Shown here: piece by piece, positions 29,933 to 38,736 of the stretch | Numbering within the stretch: the stretch's first letter is position 1 | Layout: every line of letters begins with the position of its first letter | Assembly (NCBI RefSeq): GCF_002549795.1 | Contig: NZ_CP021435.1 | Coordinates: 1,674,001-1,738,000, forward strand | DNA: 64,000 bases | Direction: 5' to 3' | Origin: Halomonas beimenensis | GTDB taxonomy: Bacteria; Pseudomonadota; Gammaproteobacteria; Pseudomonadales; Halomonadaceae | Notes under the pieces: generated by a model | Database searches by the model: none | What the model was told of the DNA's origin: nothing | The model's input: only the letters and a program-made list of their open reading frames with translations | Program-made: the position numbers and the translations under genes

Positions 29933-30562
29933 TCAGCGTTCCGGGGGCAAACCGGCCAGCGCGCGATAGCGGCGGTCGAGATCGGCGACCCGCTCGGCCA
30001 GGCCGGCCTCGTCGGTGTCGTTGTCCAGCACGTCGTCGGCCCGGGCGAGGCGCTCGCGGCGCGGCATCTGGGCGGCGACGATGGCTTGGGCCTGGGCCTC
30101 GTCGACATCGTCTCGGCTCGCCGTTCGCCGGATCTGCAGCGCCTCGGGCACGTCGATCACCAGGGTGCGATCGACCAGCGCGTGCTGGCCCGACTCGAAG
30201 AGCAGCGGCGAGACCAGCAGCGCATAGGGCGCGTCGCCGTCGCGGAACGCCGCCAGGCGCTCGGTGAGGCGCTCGCGGATGCGCGGGTGGGTGACGCCTT
30301 CCAGCCAGCGGCGCTCCTCGGCATCGGCGAAGACGATCTCGCGCAGGGCGCGTCGATCCAGCCGGCCGTCCGGCTGGAGCACGCGCTCGCCGTAGCGCTC
30401 GGCGATGGCGGCCAGGGCCGGCTCGCCAGGCTCGACCACTTCCCGGGCCACGTCGTCGGCATCCACCCACGGGATGCCGTGCCGGGCGAAGGCGCGCGCC
30501 ACGGTCGACTTGCCGGAGGCGATGCCGCCGGTGACGCCGATGATCAGGGGAATGTCGGGCAT
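29933..30562 (-). CDS. coaE: Dephospho-CoA kinase
   Basis: Last step of coenzyme A synthesis; 209 residues. The P-loop TGGIASGKST is at residues 11-20, followed by the DADDVAREVVEPG substrate-binding region. The ATG is one base after the pilD stop, so translation is coupled with pilD. The order pilD-coaE-yacG on one strand is conserved in Pseudomonas. Confidence 0.96.
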   Translation of the reverse strand: MPDIPLIIGVTGGIASGKSTVARAFARHGIPWVDADDVAREVVEPGEPALAAIAERYGERVLQPDGRLDRRALREIVFADAEERRWLEGVTHPRIRERLTERLAAFRDGDAPYALLVSPLLFESGQHALVDRTLVIDVPEALQIRRTASRDDVDEAQAQAIVAAQMPRRERLARADDVLDNDTDEAGLAERVADLDRRYRALAGLPPER

Positions 30563-30563
30563 A

Positions 30564-31415
30564 TCAGGTCACCAGTCCCAGGTAGGTGGCCATCAGCGGC
30601 TCGCCGACCAGCAGGGCGATCCAGCCCGCCGCGGCCAGCCAGGGGCCGAAGGGCATGGGGGCGCCGCGCAGGCGGGGCACGGCGAGCTGGACGATGACGC
30701 CGACCACCGCGCCGGCGCCGGCGGCGAGGATCAGCACCATGGGCAGGAAGGGCCAGCCCAGCCAGGCGCCCAGGGCCGCCAGCAGCTTGAAGTCCCCATA
30801 GCCCATGCCTTCCTTGCCGGTGACCCACTTGAACAGCCAGTAGAAGCTCCATAGCGCCAGGTAGCCGGCCATGGCGCCCACCACGGCGCTCGGCAGCTGC
30901 AGGGGCTGGAAGATCAGCTGGTAGAGGAGTCCCGCCCACAGCAAAGGGAGGGTGAGGATGTCCGGCAGCAGCTGGGTGCGCAGGTCGATCACCGCCATGG
31001 CCAGCAGGGCCAGGCAGGCGCCGAGGATGAAGAGCCCCTCCAGGCTGGCCCCGTACAGGGCGACCACCGCCAGGGCCAGCAAGCCGCCGGCCAGCTCCAC
31101 CAGCGGGTACTGCGGGCTGATCGGCGACCGGCAGCTCGCGCAGCGGCCGCGGCGCTTGAGCCAGCCCAGCAGCGGCAGATTGTCGTGCCAGGCGATGGGG
31201 GCCTCGCAGCGCGGGCACATCGAGCGCGGCGTGACCAGGTTGAAGGTCGGCGGCGCCTCGGTCTCGAGCTCCAGGGCCTCCCGGGCCTCGGCGCGCCACT
31301 CGCGCATCAGCATGACCGGCAGGCGCACGATCACCACGTTGAGGAAGCTGCCGAGGCACAGGCCGAGGATCGCGGCCAGCGGCCACAGCAATGGGGGGGG
31401 AAGGTCGACAGGCAA
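30564..31415 (-). CDS. pilD: Prepilin peptidase / N-methyltransferase PilD
   Basis: Inner-membrane aspartyl protease of 283 residues that cuts type IV prepilins and type II pseudopilins and methylates the new N-terminus. Zinc cysteines Cys67, Cys70, Cys92 and Cys95 are present (CPRC and CASC), and GYGDFKLLAALGAWLG carries one catalytic Asp. It has about eight membrane segments. It would process the pilA product encoded 29 kb away in this window. Its pilB and pilC partners are at 56.6-59.9 kb, not beside it as in Pseudomonas. Confidence 0.95.
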   Translation of the reverse strand: MPVDLPPPLLWPLAAILGLCLGSFLNVVIVRLPVMLMREWRAEAREALELETEAPPTFNLVTPRSMCPRCEAPIAWHDNLPLLGWLKRRGRCASCRSPISPQYPLVELAGGLLALAVVALYGASLEGLFILGACLALLAMAVIDLRTQLLPDILTLPLLWAGLLYQLIFQPLQLPSAVVGAMAGYLALWSFYWLFKWVTGKEGMGYGDFKLLAALGAWLGWPFLPMVLILAAGAGAVVGVIVQLAVPRLRGAPMPFGPWLAAAGWIALLVGEPLMATYLGLVT

Positions 31416-31864
31416 GGGGCGCTCCTTTCCGCGATGGTGTCCGGCCCCATTCTACGGGGCGAGCGCGGTCTTGTCCGGTCTCATCTATCCTGAATGGCGG
31501 GTGGATTCCCGAGGGAAACACGGGCAACGGTTGTTTCGCATTGGAGCCGATATCAATGGCCGCCGGGACGGGTGCAGGAGGCATCTCCGCTGCTCGATGG
31601 CGGTGAGCGCAGGCTCTCTCCTGTCGCCAAGGGCGCCCGTCGGCGCCGATCGCTCAGTGGCGTAGGTCGGGTACGCCAGCTCGCGAGCGCACCCGACAGC
31701 CCAGGCCGGCCGCGTCCTCGCCACGTCGAATGCGCCTTCGGCTTGATCCGGCCGACTGACACGCGGTTCTCGATTCGGATTGCCCCGGGCGGAGTCGTCC
31801 CGGACTGTCACATGCTTCGGCATTCGGCTAGAATCGCCCCCCTTCAACCGTCAGGAAGGCGACC
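31416..31864. other. Divergent intergenic region with a REP-like palindrome
   Basis: This 449-bp stretch lies between the pilD start and nagZ. It contains a palindrome at 31666-31697 (GTCGGGT..ACCCGAC with inner AGCTCGCGAGC). The nagZ ribosome-binding site is AGGAAGGCGACC. No gene was seen; the small frames here are not convincing. Confidence 0.6.
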
Positions 31865-32878
31865 ATGACCCAGACGCTTGGACCGGTGATGCTGGATCTC
31901 GAGGGCCCCCGGCTGCGTGACGAGGAGCGTGAGCTGCTCAGGCAGCCGGCCGTCGGCGGCGTGATCCTGTTCGGCCGCAACGTCGAGGACGCCGGCCAGG
32001 TCCGCGAGCTGTGCCGGGCGATCCGTCGGGAGCGCCCCGAGTTGCTGCTGGCCATCGACCAGGAAGGCGGGCGCGTGCAGCGCCTGCGCCAGGGCGTCAC
32101 CCGCCTGCCGCCCATGGGGCGCATCGGCCGTGACTATCCCGTCACCCCCGAGGTGACCCGGCGCCTGTGCCAGGATGCCGGCTGGCTGCTCGGCATGGAG
32201 ATGGCGGCCTGTGGCCTGGACCTCAGCTTCGCCCCGGTACTGGATGTGGACGACGGCCGGTCCACGGTGATCGGGGATCGCAGCTTCGCGGCGGATCCCG
32301 GCACCGTGACGACCCTGGGGGGCGCCTTCGTCGACGGCCTCCACGAGGCCGGCATGGCCGCGGTGGGCAAGCACTTCCCCGGGCACGGCGGCGTGGCCGC
32401 GGATTCCCATCATGAACTGCCGGTGGACGAGCGGCCCCTGGACGCGCTGCGCGCCCGGGATCTGGCCCCCTTCGCGGCGCTGGCCCCCCGGCTCGAGGGC
32501 GTGATGCCGGCCCATGTGGTCTATCCCGCCTTCGATCATCGACCGGCCGGCTTCTCCCCGGCCTGGCTCGGCATGCTGCGCGAGACCCTGGGGTTCAAGG
32601 GCACCATCTTCTCGGACGACCTGAGCATGGCCGGGACGAACGCCGCCGGCTCGCCCGCGGAACGCGCCCGCCTGGCCCTGTCCGCGGGGTGCGACATCCT
32701 GCTGGTGTGCAATGACCGGGCCGCGGCGCTCGAGGTCGTCGAGGCCTGCGACGGCCGGGTCGCCAAGCGCCCGGCCAGGCTTCGCTACGCCCGCGCCCGC
32801 CCCGACCTCGACGCCCTCGACGCCCTGCCGCGCTGGCGCCGCGTCCACGACCGCCTCGAGGCCATGGCCGCCGATTGA
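31865..32878 (+). CDS. nagZ: Beta-N-acetylhexosaminidase NagZ
   Basis: Cytoplasmic glycoside hydrolase family 3 enzyme of 337 residues that removes N-acetylglucosamine from anhydromuropeptides in cell-wall recycling. Family 3 marks are AIDQEGGRVQRLR, KHFPGHGGVAADSHHELP with the catalytic His-Asp, and the nucleophile Asp in FSDDLSMAG. The hpt gene follows 36 bp downstream on the same strand, probably in one transcript. Confidence 0.95.
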   Translation: MTQTLGPVMLDLEGPRLRDEERELLRQPAVGGVILFGRNVEDAGQVRELCRAIRRERPELLLAIDQEGGRVQRLRQGVTRLPPMGRIGRDYPVTPEVTRRLCQDAGWLLGMEMAACGLDLSFAPVLDVDDGRSTVIGDRSFAADPGTVTTLGGAFVDGLHEAGMAAVGKHFPGHGGVAADSHHELPVDERPLDALRARDLAPFAALAPRLEGVMPAHVVYPAFDHRPAGFSPAWLGMLRETLGFKGTIFSDDLSMAGTNAAGSPAERARLALSAGCDILLVCNDRAAALEVVEACDGRVAKRPARLRYARARPDLDALDALPRWRRVHDRLEAMAAD

Positions 32879-32914
32879 CGCCCTTTCGTATTCCGAACCA
32901 CGACGAGTCACCCG

Positions 32915-33490
32915 ATGCCCAAACTCGATGCCGACCTCCCGTCCCTGGAGGACATGCGTGAGGTCATGGATTCCGCCGATTGCCTGATCAGCCACGATGA
33001 GGTGGAACGCGCCCTGGACCGCATGGCCGACGAGATCGCCCGGGACCTGGGCGACAAGCTGCCGGTCTTCTACTGCGTGATGAACGGTGGCCTGATCACC
33101 ACCGGCCACCTGCTGACCCGGCTCGGCTTCCCCCTGGAAGTGGACTATCTCCATGCCACCCGCTATCGCGGCGGCACCCGCGGCGGCGAGCTGTTCTGGC
33201 GGGTCTCTCCCGAGATCCCCATGGCCGGCCGCCATGTGGTGATCGTCGACGACATCCTCGACGAGGGCGCCACCCTGGCCGCCATCCTCGACTACTGCCG
33301 CGAGGCGGGCGCGGCCAGCGTCTCCACCGCCGTGCTGGTCGACAAGCGTCACGACCGCAAGGCCGTGCCCGACCTCAAGGCCGACTACTGCAGCCTCGAG
33401 GTCGTGGACCGCTACGTCTTCGGCTTCGGCATGGACTACAAGGGCTACTGGCGCAACGCCCCGGGCATCTTCGCGCCGAAAGGGCTGTGA
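32915..33490 (+). CDS. Hypoxanthine-guanine phosphoribosyltransferase
   Basis: Purine salvage enzyme of 191 residues that joins hypoxanthine or guanine to PRPP. The PRPP-binding motif is VVIVDDILDEGATLA, and the C-terminal FGFGMDYKGYWRN is typical of this pseudomonad-type branch. It is downstream of nagZ on the same strand. It is followed by repeat module 4. Confidence 0.9.
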   Translation: MPKLDADLPSLEDMREVMDSADCLISHDEVERALDRMADEIARDLGDKLPVFYCVMNGGLITTGHLLTRLGFPLEVDYLHATRYRGGTRGGELFWRVSPEIPMAGRHVVIVDDILDEGATLAAILDYCREAGAASVSTAVLVDKRHDRKAVPDLKADYCSLEVVDRYVFGFGMDYKGYWRNAPGIFAPKGL

Positions 33491-33721
33491 CCCGGGCTTC
33501 GCCCGGGAGCTTCAAGCTACAAGCGCCGAGCTACAAGCTACAAGGAAACCCCTCGCCCTTCGGGCAGCCACAAGCTACAAGGAGCAAGCTACAAGGAAAC
33601 CCCTTGTAGCCTCCCTCGGGGGTTATCACACTGCCTTGCAGCTTGCAGCTTGCAGCTTGCAGCTTGCAGCTTGCAGCTTGCAGCTTGCAGCTTGCAGCTT
33701 GCAGCTTGCAGCTTGCAGCTT
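33491..33721. repeat. Composite repeat module 4 (hpt/fadD-like, convergent)
   Basis: Tracts of caagctacaag, a GCCCTTCGGGC mini-hairpin, AAACCCCTTGTAGC..CTCGGGGGTTATCACACTGCC, then the array. It fills the whole gap between the convergent genes. Confidence 0.85.
33638..33721 (+). repeat. (GCAGCTT)12 tandem array
   Basis: Twelve perfect units ending on the base before the stop codon of the acyl-CoA synthetase gene. Confidence 0.97.
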
Positions 33722-35413
33722 TCAGTCCAGTCCGAGCTCGTGCGTCGCCTCTTCCCGCATCTTGAACTTCTGGATCTTGCCGGTGACGGTCATCGGGAAC
33801 TCGTCGACGAACTTCACGTAGCGCGGGATCTTGTAGTGGGCGATCTTGCCCTGGCAGAACTCCTTCAGGCCTTCCTCGTCGAGCCGCTCGCCCTCGCTGA
33901 GCTTGACCCAGGCCATGATCTCCTCGCCGTACTTCTCGTCGGGCACGCCGATCACCTGGACGTCGGAGATGGCCGGGTGGGTATAGAGGAAGTCCTCGAT
34001 CTCCCGCGGATAGATGTTCTCGCCGCCGCGGATGATCATGTCCTTGATCCGCCCGACGATGGCCACGTAGCCGTCCTCGTCCATGGTGGCCAGGTCGCCG
34101 GTGTGCATCCAGCCGGCCTCGTCGATGGACTTGGCGGTGGCCTCCGGGTTGTTCCAGTAGCCGAGCATCACGCTGTAGCCCCGGGTGCAGAGCTCGCCGG
34201 TCTCGCCCCGCGGCACCACCGCCCCGGTCTCCGGGCTCACCAGCTTGACCTCCAGGTGAGGGTGGATGGTGCCCACCGTGGTCACCCGCTTCTCCAGCGG
34301 CGCATCCGTCTGGGTCTGGAAGCTCACCGGGCTGGTCTCGGTCATGCCGTAGCAGATGGTGACGTCTTCCATGTGCATCTGGTCGATGACCTTGCGCATC
34401 ACCTCGATGGGGCAGATGGAGCCGGCCATGATACCGGTGCGCAGGCTGCTCAGGTCGAACTGGTCGAAGTCGGGATGCTCGAGCTCGGCGATGAACATGG
34501 TGGGCACGCCGTAGAGGGTGGTGGCGCGCTCCTCGGCCACGGCCTCCAGCGTGCTCCGGGGATCGAAGCCGTCGCCCGGGTAGATCATGGCGGCCCCGTG
34601 GGTCATGCAGCCCAGGTTGCCCATCACCATGCCGAAGCAGTGGTAGAGCGGCACCGGGATGACCATGCGGTCGACCTCGCTGAGGTTCAGGGTCCGGGCG
34701 ACGAAGAAGCCGTTGTTGAGGATGTTGTGGTGCGAGAGGGTTGCGCCCTTGGGGGCCCCTGTGGTGCCGGAGGTGTACTGGATGTTGATCGGTTCGTCGA
34801 ACTGAAGCGTGGCCTGGAGCCTTGCCAGCTCCTCGGCGGAGACCCGGTCGGCATGGGCGAGCAGGCCGTCCCAGCTATGCATGCCGGGCAGGGCGCGCTC
34901 GGCGTCCAGGCAGACGACCCGCCTGAGCTCCGGCAGGCCCTGGCTCTTGAAGCTCTCCGGGGTGGCGTCACGCAGTTCCGGGGCCAGCTCGGCCAGGGTG
35001 GCCACGTAGTCCGAGCTCTTGAAGGCGCCCTGCAGGATCAGGGTCGAGGTGCCCGACTGCTTGAGCGCATACTCCAGCTCGTGGGTGCGGTAGCTGGGGT
35101 TGATGTTGACCAGGATCGCGCCGAGCTTGGCGGTGGCGAACTGGGTGATGGTCCATTCGGCGCAGTTGGGTGACCAGATGCCCACCCGGTCGCCCTTGGC
35201 GACGCCCAGGGCCATCAGGGCCCGGGCGGCCTGATCCACGGCCTCCTGCAGGGCCTTCCAGCTATAGCGCAGCCCCTGGTGGCGGCTGATCAGGGCGTCC
35301 CGGTCGGGGAAGCGCTCGACGGTCTCGTCGAAGCAGTCGCCGATGGTCTGGCCCTTCAAGGGGGTGTCGCTGATGCCGCTGACATAGCTGATCTGACGGG
35401 TTTGGCGTGACAT
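33722..35413 (-). CDS. AMP-binding acyl-CoA synthetase (FadD-like)
   Basis: ATP-dependent acyl-CoA ligase of 563 residues. The AMP-binding motif is [19 protein letters not shown], followed by the [10 protein letters not shown] and [20 protein letters not shown] hinge region; the C-terminal lysine lies in [14 protein letters not shown]. The substrate is probably a branched or medium-chain acid, inferred from its place next to a LiuR-like regulator and the valine genes. It lies 67 bp after the MerR gene on the same strand. Its stop directly touches the GCAGCTT array. Confidence 0.88.
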   Translation of the reverse strand: MSRQTRQISYVSGISDTPLKGQTIGDCFDETVERFPDRDALISRHQGLRYSWKALQEAVDQAARALMALGVAKGDRVGIWSPNCAEWTITQFATAKLGAILVNINPSYRTHELEYALKQSGTSTLILQGAFKSSDYVATLAELAPELRDATPESFKSQGLPELRRVVCLDAERALPGMHSWDGLLAHADRVSAEELARLQATLQFDEPINIQYTSGTTGAPKGATLSHHNILNNGFFVARTLNLSEVDRMVIPVPLYHCFGMVMGNLGCMTHGAAMIYPGDGFDPRSTLEAVAEERATTLYGVPTMFIAELEHPDFDQFDLSSLRTGIMAGSICPIEVMRKVIDQMHMEDVTICYGMTETSPVSFQTQTDAPLEKRVTTVGTIHPHLEVKLVSPETGAVVPRGETGELCTRGYSVMLGYWNNPEATAKSIDEAGWMHTGDLATMDEDGYVAIVGRIKDMIIRGGENIYPREIEDFLYTHPAISDVQVIGVPDEKYGEEIMAWVKLSEGERLDEEGLKEFCQGKIAHYKIPRYVKFVDEFPMTVTGKIQKFKMREEATHELGLD

Positions 35414-35480
35414 GGTGGCTCTCGTCTTGTTGTGGCGTGAAAGCGTCGGGCACCGGAAACATCACGCGGCGACCACCCGG

Positions 35481-35924
35481 CTAGGCATCATCTCCCAGCT
35501 GGCGCAGGACTTCCCGCGCCCGCTGATCCACGTCGTCGATCTCCAGCTTCATCAGGCGGATATCCTCGAGCTGGCGCTCCAGATTGGCGCGCTTGTCGGC
35601 CAGGATCTCGAGCAGGCGCTTGAGCTGACGAGCGTTGCCATCGGGCATGGCGTCGTACATCTCCACCACCTCGCGGATCTCGGCCAGCGAGAATCCCAGT
35701 CGCTTGCCGCGCAGGGTCAGCTTCAGGCGCACCCGGTCCTTCTCGCGGTAGATGCGCTTCTGTCCCTGGCGGGTCGGGGCCAGCAGGCCTTCCTGCTCGT
35801 AGAAACGAATGGTGCGAGGCGTCACCTCGAACATTCGCGCCAACTCGCCGATGCTGTAGGTACGGTGCTGCTTGGGCAGCGCATCGGGGTTGGCCTCCTG
35901 GGCCTGGGATGAGGGTCGACTCAT
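35481..35924 (-). CDS. MerR-family regulator (LiuR-like)
   Basis: A 147-residue regulator with an N-terminal winged helix (about 22-60: YSIGELARMFEVTPRTIRFYEQEGLL) and a C-terminal dimerisation coiled coil. LiuR-type proteins control leucine/isoleucine/valine and acyl-CoA breakdown genes. The ATG at 35924 has CAGGAAAC upstream. A perfect palindromic operator lies 69 bp upstream, between it and the divergent acyl-CoA dehydrogenase gene. There are no C-terminal cysteines typical of metal sensors. Confidence 0.85.
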   Translation of the reverse strand: MSRPSSQAQEANPDALPKQHRTYSIGELARMFEVTPRTIRFYEQEGLLAPTRQGQKRIYREKDRVRLKLTLRGKRLGFSLAEIREVVEMYDAMPDGNARQLKRLLEILADKRANLERQLEDIRLMKLEIDDVDQRAREVLRQLGDDA

Positions 35925-35992
35925 GACGTTGTTTCCTGTAGCCGGGTGGTCCACCGGCGGTTTCCCACCTCGTCCAAGAACCCTAGACGAGG

Positions 35993-36008
35993 TTTACGTT
36001 AACGTAAA
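35993..36008. promoter_or_regulatory. Palindromic operator for the MerR/LiuR-like regulator
   Basis: TTTACGTTAACGTAAA is a perfect 16-bp palindrome in the divergent region. As I recall, it matches the described LiuR-type motif. It probably controls both the merR-ligase and the dehydrogenase operons. Confidence 0.8.
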
Positions 36009-36163
36009 GTGCTTGTTCGACCATGGGGTGATATGGGATAAACCAAGCAAGTGCTAGGTTGGTGCCCAGACAGCCGACGCGTCTCGCCCGGCGAGCGGCG
36101 TCGGCAGGGCGGGCGCTAGCCGATATCCCGATCCCCATAGCCGTTCTTCGAAGAGAGGTTTCC

Positions 36164-37330
36164 ATGGATTTTGCGCTGACAGACGATCAGAAGGCGCTGG
36201 CCGACGCCGCCGCCGACTTCGCCCGGGCCGAGCTGGCCGACCATGCCGCCGACTGGGATGCGCGCAGCCATTTCCCGGTGGACGTCATCCGCCGTGCCGG
36301 CGAGGCGGGTTTCCTCGGCATCTACACCCCCGAGGAGCACGGGGGGCTGGGGCTGTCCCGACTGGACGCCTCGCTGATCTTCGAGCAGCTCTCCCAGGGC
36401 TGTATCGCCACCACGGCCTACCTGACCATCCACAACATGGTGACCTGGATGGTCGCCAACTGGGGCGACGACGCCCTGCGCGAGCGCTACGTCCCGGCCA
36501 TGATAGCGGGTGACGCCCTGGGCTCCTACTGCCTGACCGAGCCCGGCGCCGGCTCCGACGCCGCCAGCCTCAAGACCCGCGCGGTGCGCGAGGGCGACGA
36601 GTACGTGATCAGCGGCTCCAAGATGTTCATCTCCGGCGCCGGCGCCACCGACGTGCTGGTGGTCATGGCCCGCACCGGCGCGCCGGACAGCGGCGCCGGC
36701 GGCGTCTCCGCCATCCTGGTCCCGGCGGATGCCGCCGGCGTCGAGGTGGGCAAGAAGGAGGAGAAGATGGGCTGGAAGAGCCAGCCCACCTGCCTGATCA
36801 GCTTCGACGGCGTGCGGGTGCCGGTGACCAATCGCCTGGGCGAGGAAGGCGAGGGCTTCAAGTTCGCCATGAAGGGACTCGACGGCGGCCGCCTGAACAT
36901 CGCCAGCTGCTCCCTGGGGGCCGCCCAGCAGGCGCTGACCCTGGCCCGTGACTACATGGCCGAGCGCAAGCAGTTCGGTCGCGAGCTGTCGAGCTTCCAG
37001 GCCCTGCAGTTCAAGCTCGCCGACATGGCCAGCGAGCTGACCGCCGCCCGCCTGATGGTCCGGCATGCCGCCTGGCGCCTCGACCAGGGCGACCCCGAGG
37101 CCACCGCCCACTGCGCCATGGCCAAGCGCGTCGCCACCGACATGGGCTTCAACGTGTGCAACGAGGCCCTGCAACTGCACGGCGGCTATGGTTATATCCG
37201 CGAATACCCCCTGGAGCGCCTGGTCCGCGACACCCGCGTCCACCAGATCCTCGAGGGGACCAACGAGATCATGCGGCTGATCGTCGCTCGCCGGCTGCTG
37301 GCCGACGGCGTCATCGAATCGCTTCAGTGA
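36164..37330 (+). CDS. Acyl-CoA dehydrogenase, probably isobutyryl-CoA dehydrogenase
   Basis: FAD enzyme of 388 residues oxidising an acyl-CoA to the 2,3-enoyl-CoA. Signatures are YCLTEPGAGSDAASLKTRA and HGGYGYIREYPLERLVRDTR; the catalytic Glu is in LEGTNEIMRLIV. The ATG at 36164 follows AAGAGAGG; an upstream in-frame extension lacks family similarity. The isobutyryl-CoA assignment rests on its operon with 3-hydroxyisobutyryl-CoA hydrolase and 3-hydroxyisobutyrate dehydrogenase, which together with an enoyl-CoA hydratase would run the valine pathway. Confidence 0.9.
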   Translation: MDFALTDDQKALADAAADFARAELADHAADWDARSHFPVDVIRRAGEAGFLGIYTPEEHGGLGLSRLDASLIFEQLSQGCIATTAYLTIHNMVTWMVANWGDDALRERYVPAMIAGDALGSYCLTEPGAGSDAASLKTRAVREGDEYVISGSKMFISGAGATDVLVVMARTGAPDSGAGGVSAILVPADAAGVEVGKKEEKMGWKSQPTCLISFDGVRVPVTNRLGEEGEGFKFAMKGLDGGRLNIASCSLGAAQQALTLARDYMAERKQFGRELSSFQALQFKLADMASELTAARLMVRHAAWRLDQGDPEATAHCAMAKRVATDMGFNVCNEALQLHGGYGYIREYPLERLVRDTRVHQILEGTNEIMRLIVARRLLADGVIESLQ

Positions 37331-37352
37331 CCGGACACCAGGAGAGACAGTG

Positions 37353-38507
37353 ATGTCGGACCTTGCGGTATGCTTCGACGAATTGCCGACCCGCGGCGGC
37401 GGCCGGGTCGGCGTGGCGCGACTCAACGCGCCGAAATCCCTCAATGCCCTGTCGCTGGAGATGATCCAGCGCCTCTCGGCCAAGCTCGAGGCCTGGGCGG
37501 TGGATCGCAGCGTGGTCGCCGTCTGGCTGGAGGGCAGCGGGGACAAGGCGTTCTGTGCCGGCGGCGACGTGGTGGCGCTGTATCGCTCCCTCATGGAGGA
37601 GGGCGACGTGCGGGGCCCGGACCGGGGCGGCCTGTTCGCCGAGACCTACTTCACCGCCGAGTATCGCCTGGATCACCGGATCCACACCTATCCCAAGCCG
37701 CTGATGGTGTGGGGCGACGGCATCGTCATGGGCGGCGGCCTGGGCCTGCTGGCCGGCGGCTTCCAGCGCCTGGCCACCGAGACCACCCGGATCGCCATGC
37801 CCGAGATCACCATCGGCCTCTATCCGGACATCGGCGCCAGCTGGTTCCTCAACCGCATGCCCCCGGGCATCGGCGCCTACCTGGGGCTCACCGGCGCCCA
37901 GCTCAACGCCCGGGACGCCCTGGACCTGGGGCTGGCGGATCGCTTCATCCCCCGCGACCGGCGTGACGACCTGCTCGGCGCCCTGGCCGAGGCCGACTAC
38001 GGCGATCACGACCCCGCGGACTGCCGGCTGGCCGTGGAAGGCGTGCTGGATCGCTTCGAGGCCCGCGACCAGGCCCCCGAGGGCCAGGTCTGGCCGCTGC
38101 GCGATCATCTCCAGTCGCTGGTGGGCGAGACCGGGGCCGCGGACGCCACCGCGCGAATCCTCGCCGACGCCAGCGACGACCCCTGGCTCGAGGCCAACCG
38201 CGGGCGACTCGCCTCCGGCTGCCCGATGACCGCGCACCTGGTGTGGCGGATGCTCGAGCGCCATCGCCACAGCTCCCTGGCCGATGCCTTCCGCGACGAG
38301 CTGGGGCTCTCCGTCCAGTGCTGCCGCCAGGGCGACTTCGCCGAAGGCGTGCGCGCCCTGCTGATCGACAAGGACAAGCAGCCGAAGTGGTCCCACGCCG
38401 ACGTGGCCAGCGTCCCCGAAGAGGACATCCAGGCCCTGTTCGCCTCGCCCTGGAGCAAGGAAGAGCACCCCTTGCGGGACCTGGGCGTGGGCCACCGGGT
38501 CGGCTAG
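37353..38507 (+). CDS. 3-hydroxyisobutyryl-CoA hydrolase-like protein
   Basis: Crotonase-fold protein of 384 residues. The oxyanion-hole segments are DKAFCAGGDVVALYR and VMGGGLGLLAGG, and MPEITIGLYPDIGASWFLNRMP marks the hydrolase branch, as does the length (enoyl-CoA hydratases are about 260). It would release 3-hydroxyisobutyrate from its CoA ester for the next gene. The ATG at 37353 is preferred over the GTG at 37350 because GGAG sits 8 bases before it. Confidence 0.9.
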   Translation: MSDLAVCFDELPTRGGGRVGVARLNAPKSLNALSLEMIQRLSAKLEAWAVDRSVVAVWLEGSGDKAFCAGGDVVALYRSLMEEGDVRGPDRGGLFAETYFTAEYRLDHRIHTYPKPLMVWGDGIVMGGGLGLLAGGFQRLATETTRIAMPEITIGLYPDIGASWFLNRMPPGIGAYLGLTGAQLNARDALDLGLADRFIPRDRRDDLLGALAEADYGDHDPADCRLAVEGVLDRFEARDQAPEGQVWPLRDHLQSLVGETGAADATARILADASDDPWLEANRGRLASGCPMTAHLVWRMLERHRHSSLADAFRDELGLSVQCCRQGDFAEGVRALLIDKDKQPKWSHADVASVPEEDIQALFASPWSKEEHPLRDLGVGHRVG

Positions 38508-38650
38508 GAAACACTGATTGATTGCTGCGCTCGATATCCTGGCCGCCGGCGGTACTCGCAATCCTCATTGAGCAGCCAGTCAACTCCGGTTGCTCCGTTC
38601 CGGCGGCGGCCAGCCTCTCTTCGCTCGCGACATCAATCAGCGCTCCCTAA
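38508..38650. repeat. Long imperfect palindrome between two valine genes
   Basis: Left arm ACTGATTGATTGCTGCGC.. with CTGGCCGCCGGCGG pairs imperfectly with the right arm CCGGCGGCGGCCAG..CGACATCAATCAGCG. The whole element is about 135 bp, non-coding and MITE-like. It separates the hydrolase from mmsB. Confidence 0.7.
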
Positions 38651-38736
38651 GGTCATGACATGATCCCGGTGCCCCCGGAATTGTCACACCGAGTAGAAGC
38701 AGTAGAACAATTGACAAGACACCAAGGAGCAACGCC

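Noticed and set aside
31494..31868. 124-residue frame before nagZ
   Set aside because: It crosses a REP-like palindrome, has no ribosome-binding site and shows no recognisable domain.
33638..33721. CRISPR array
   Set aside because: The units are contiguous 7-bp repeats with no spacers, and no cas genes are present.
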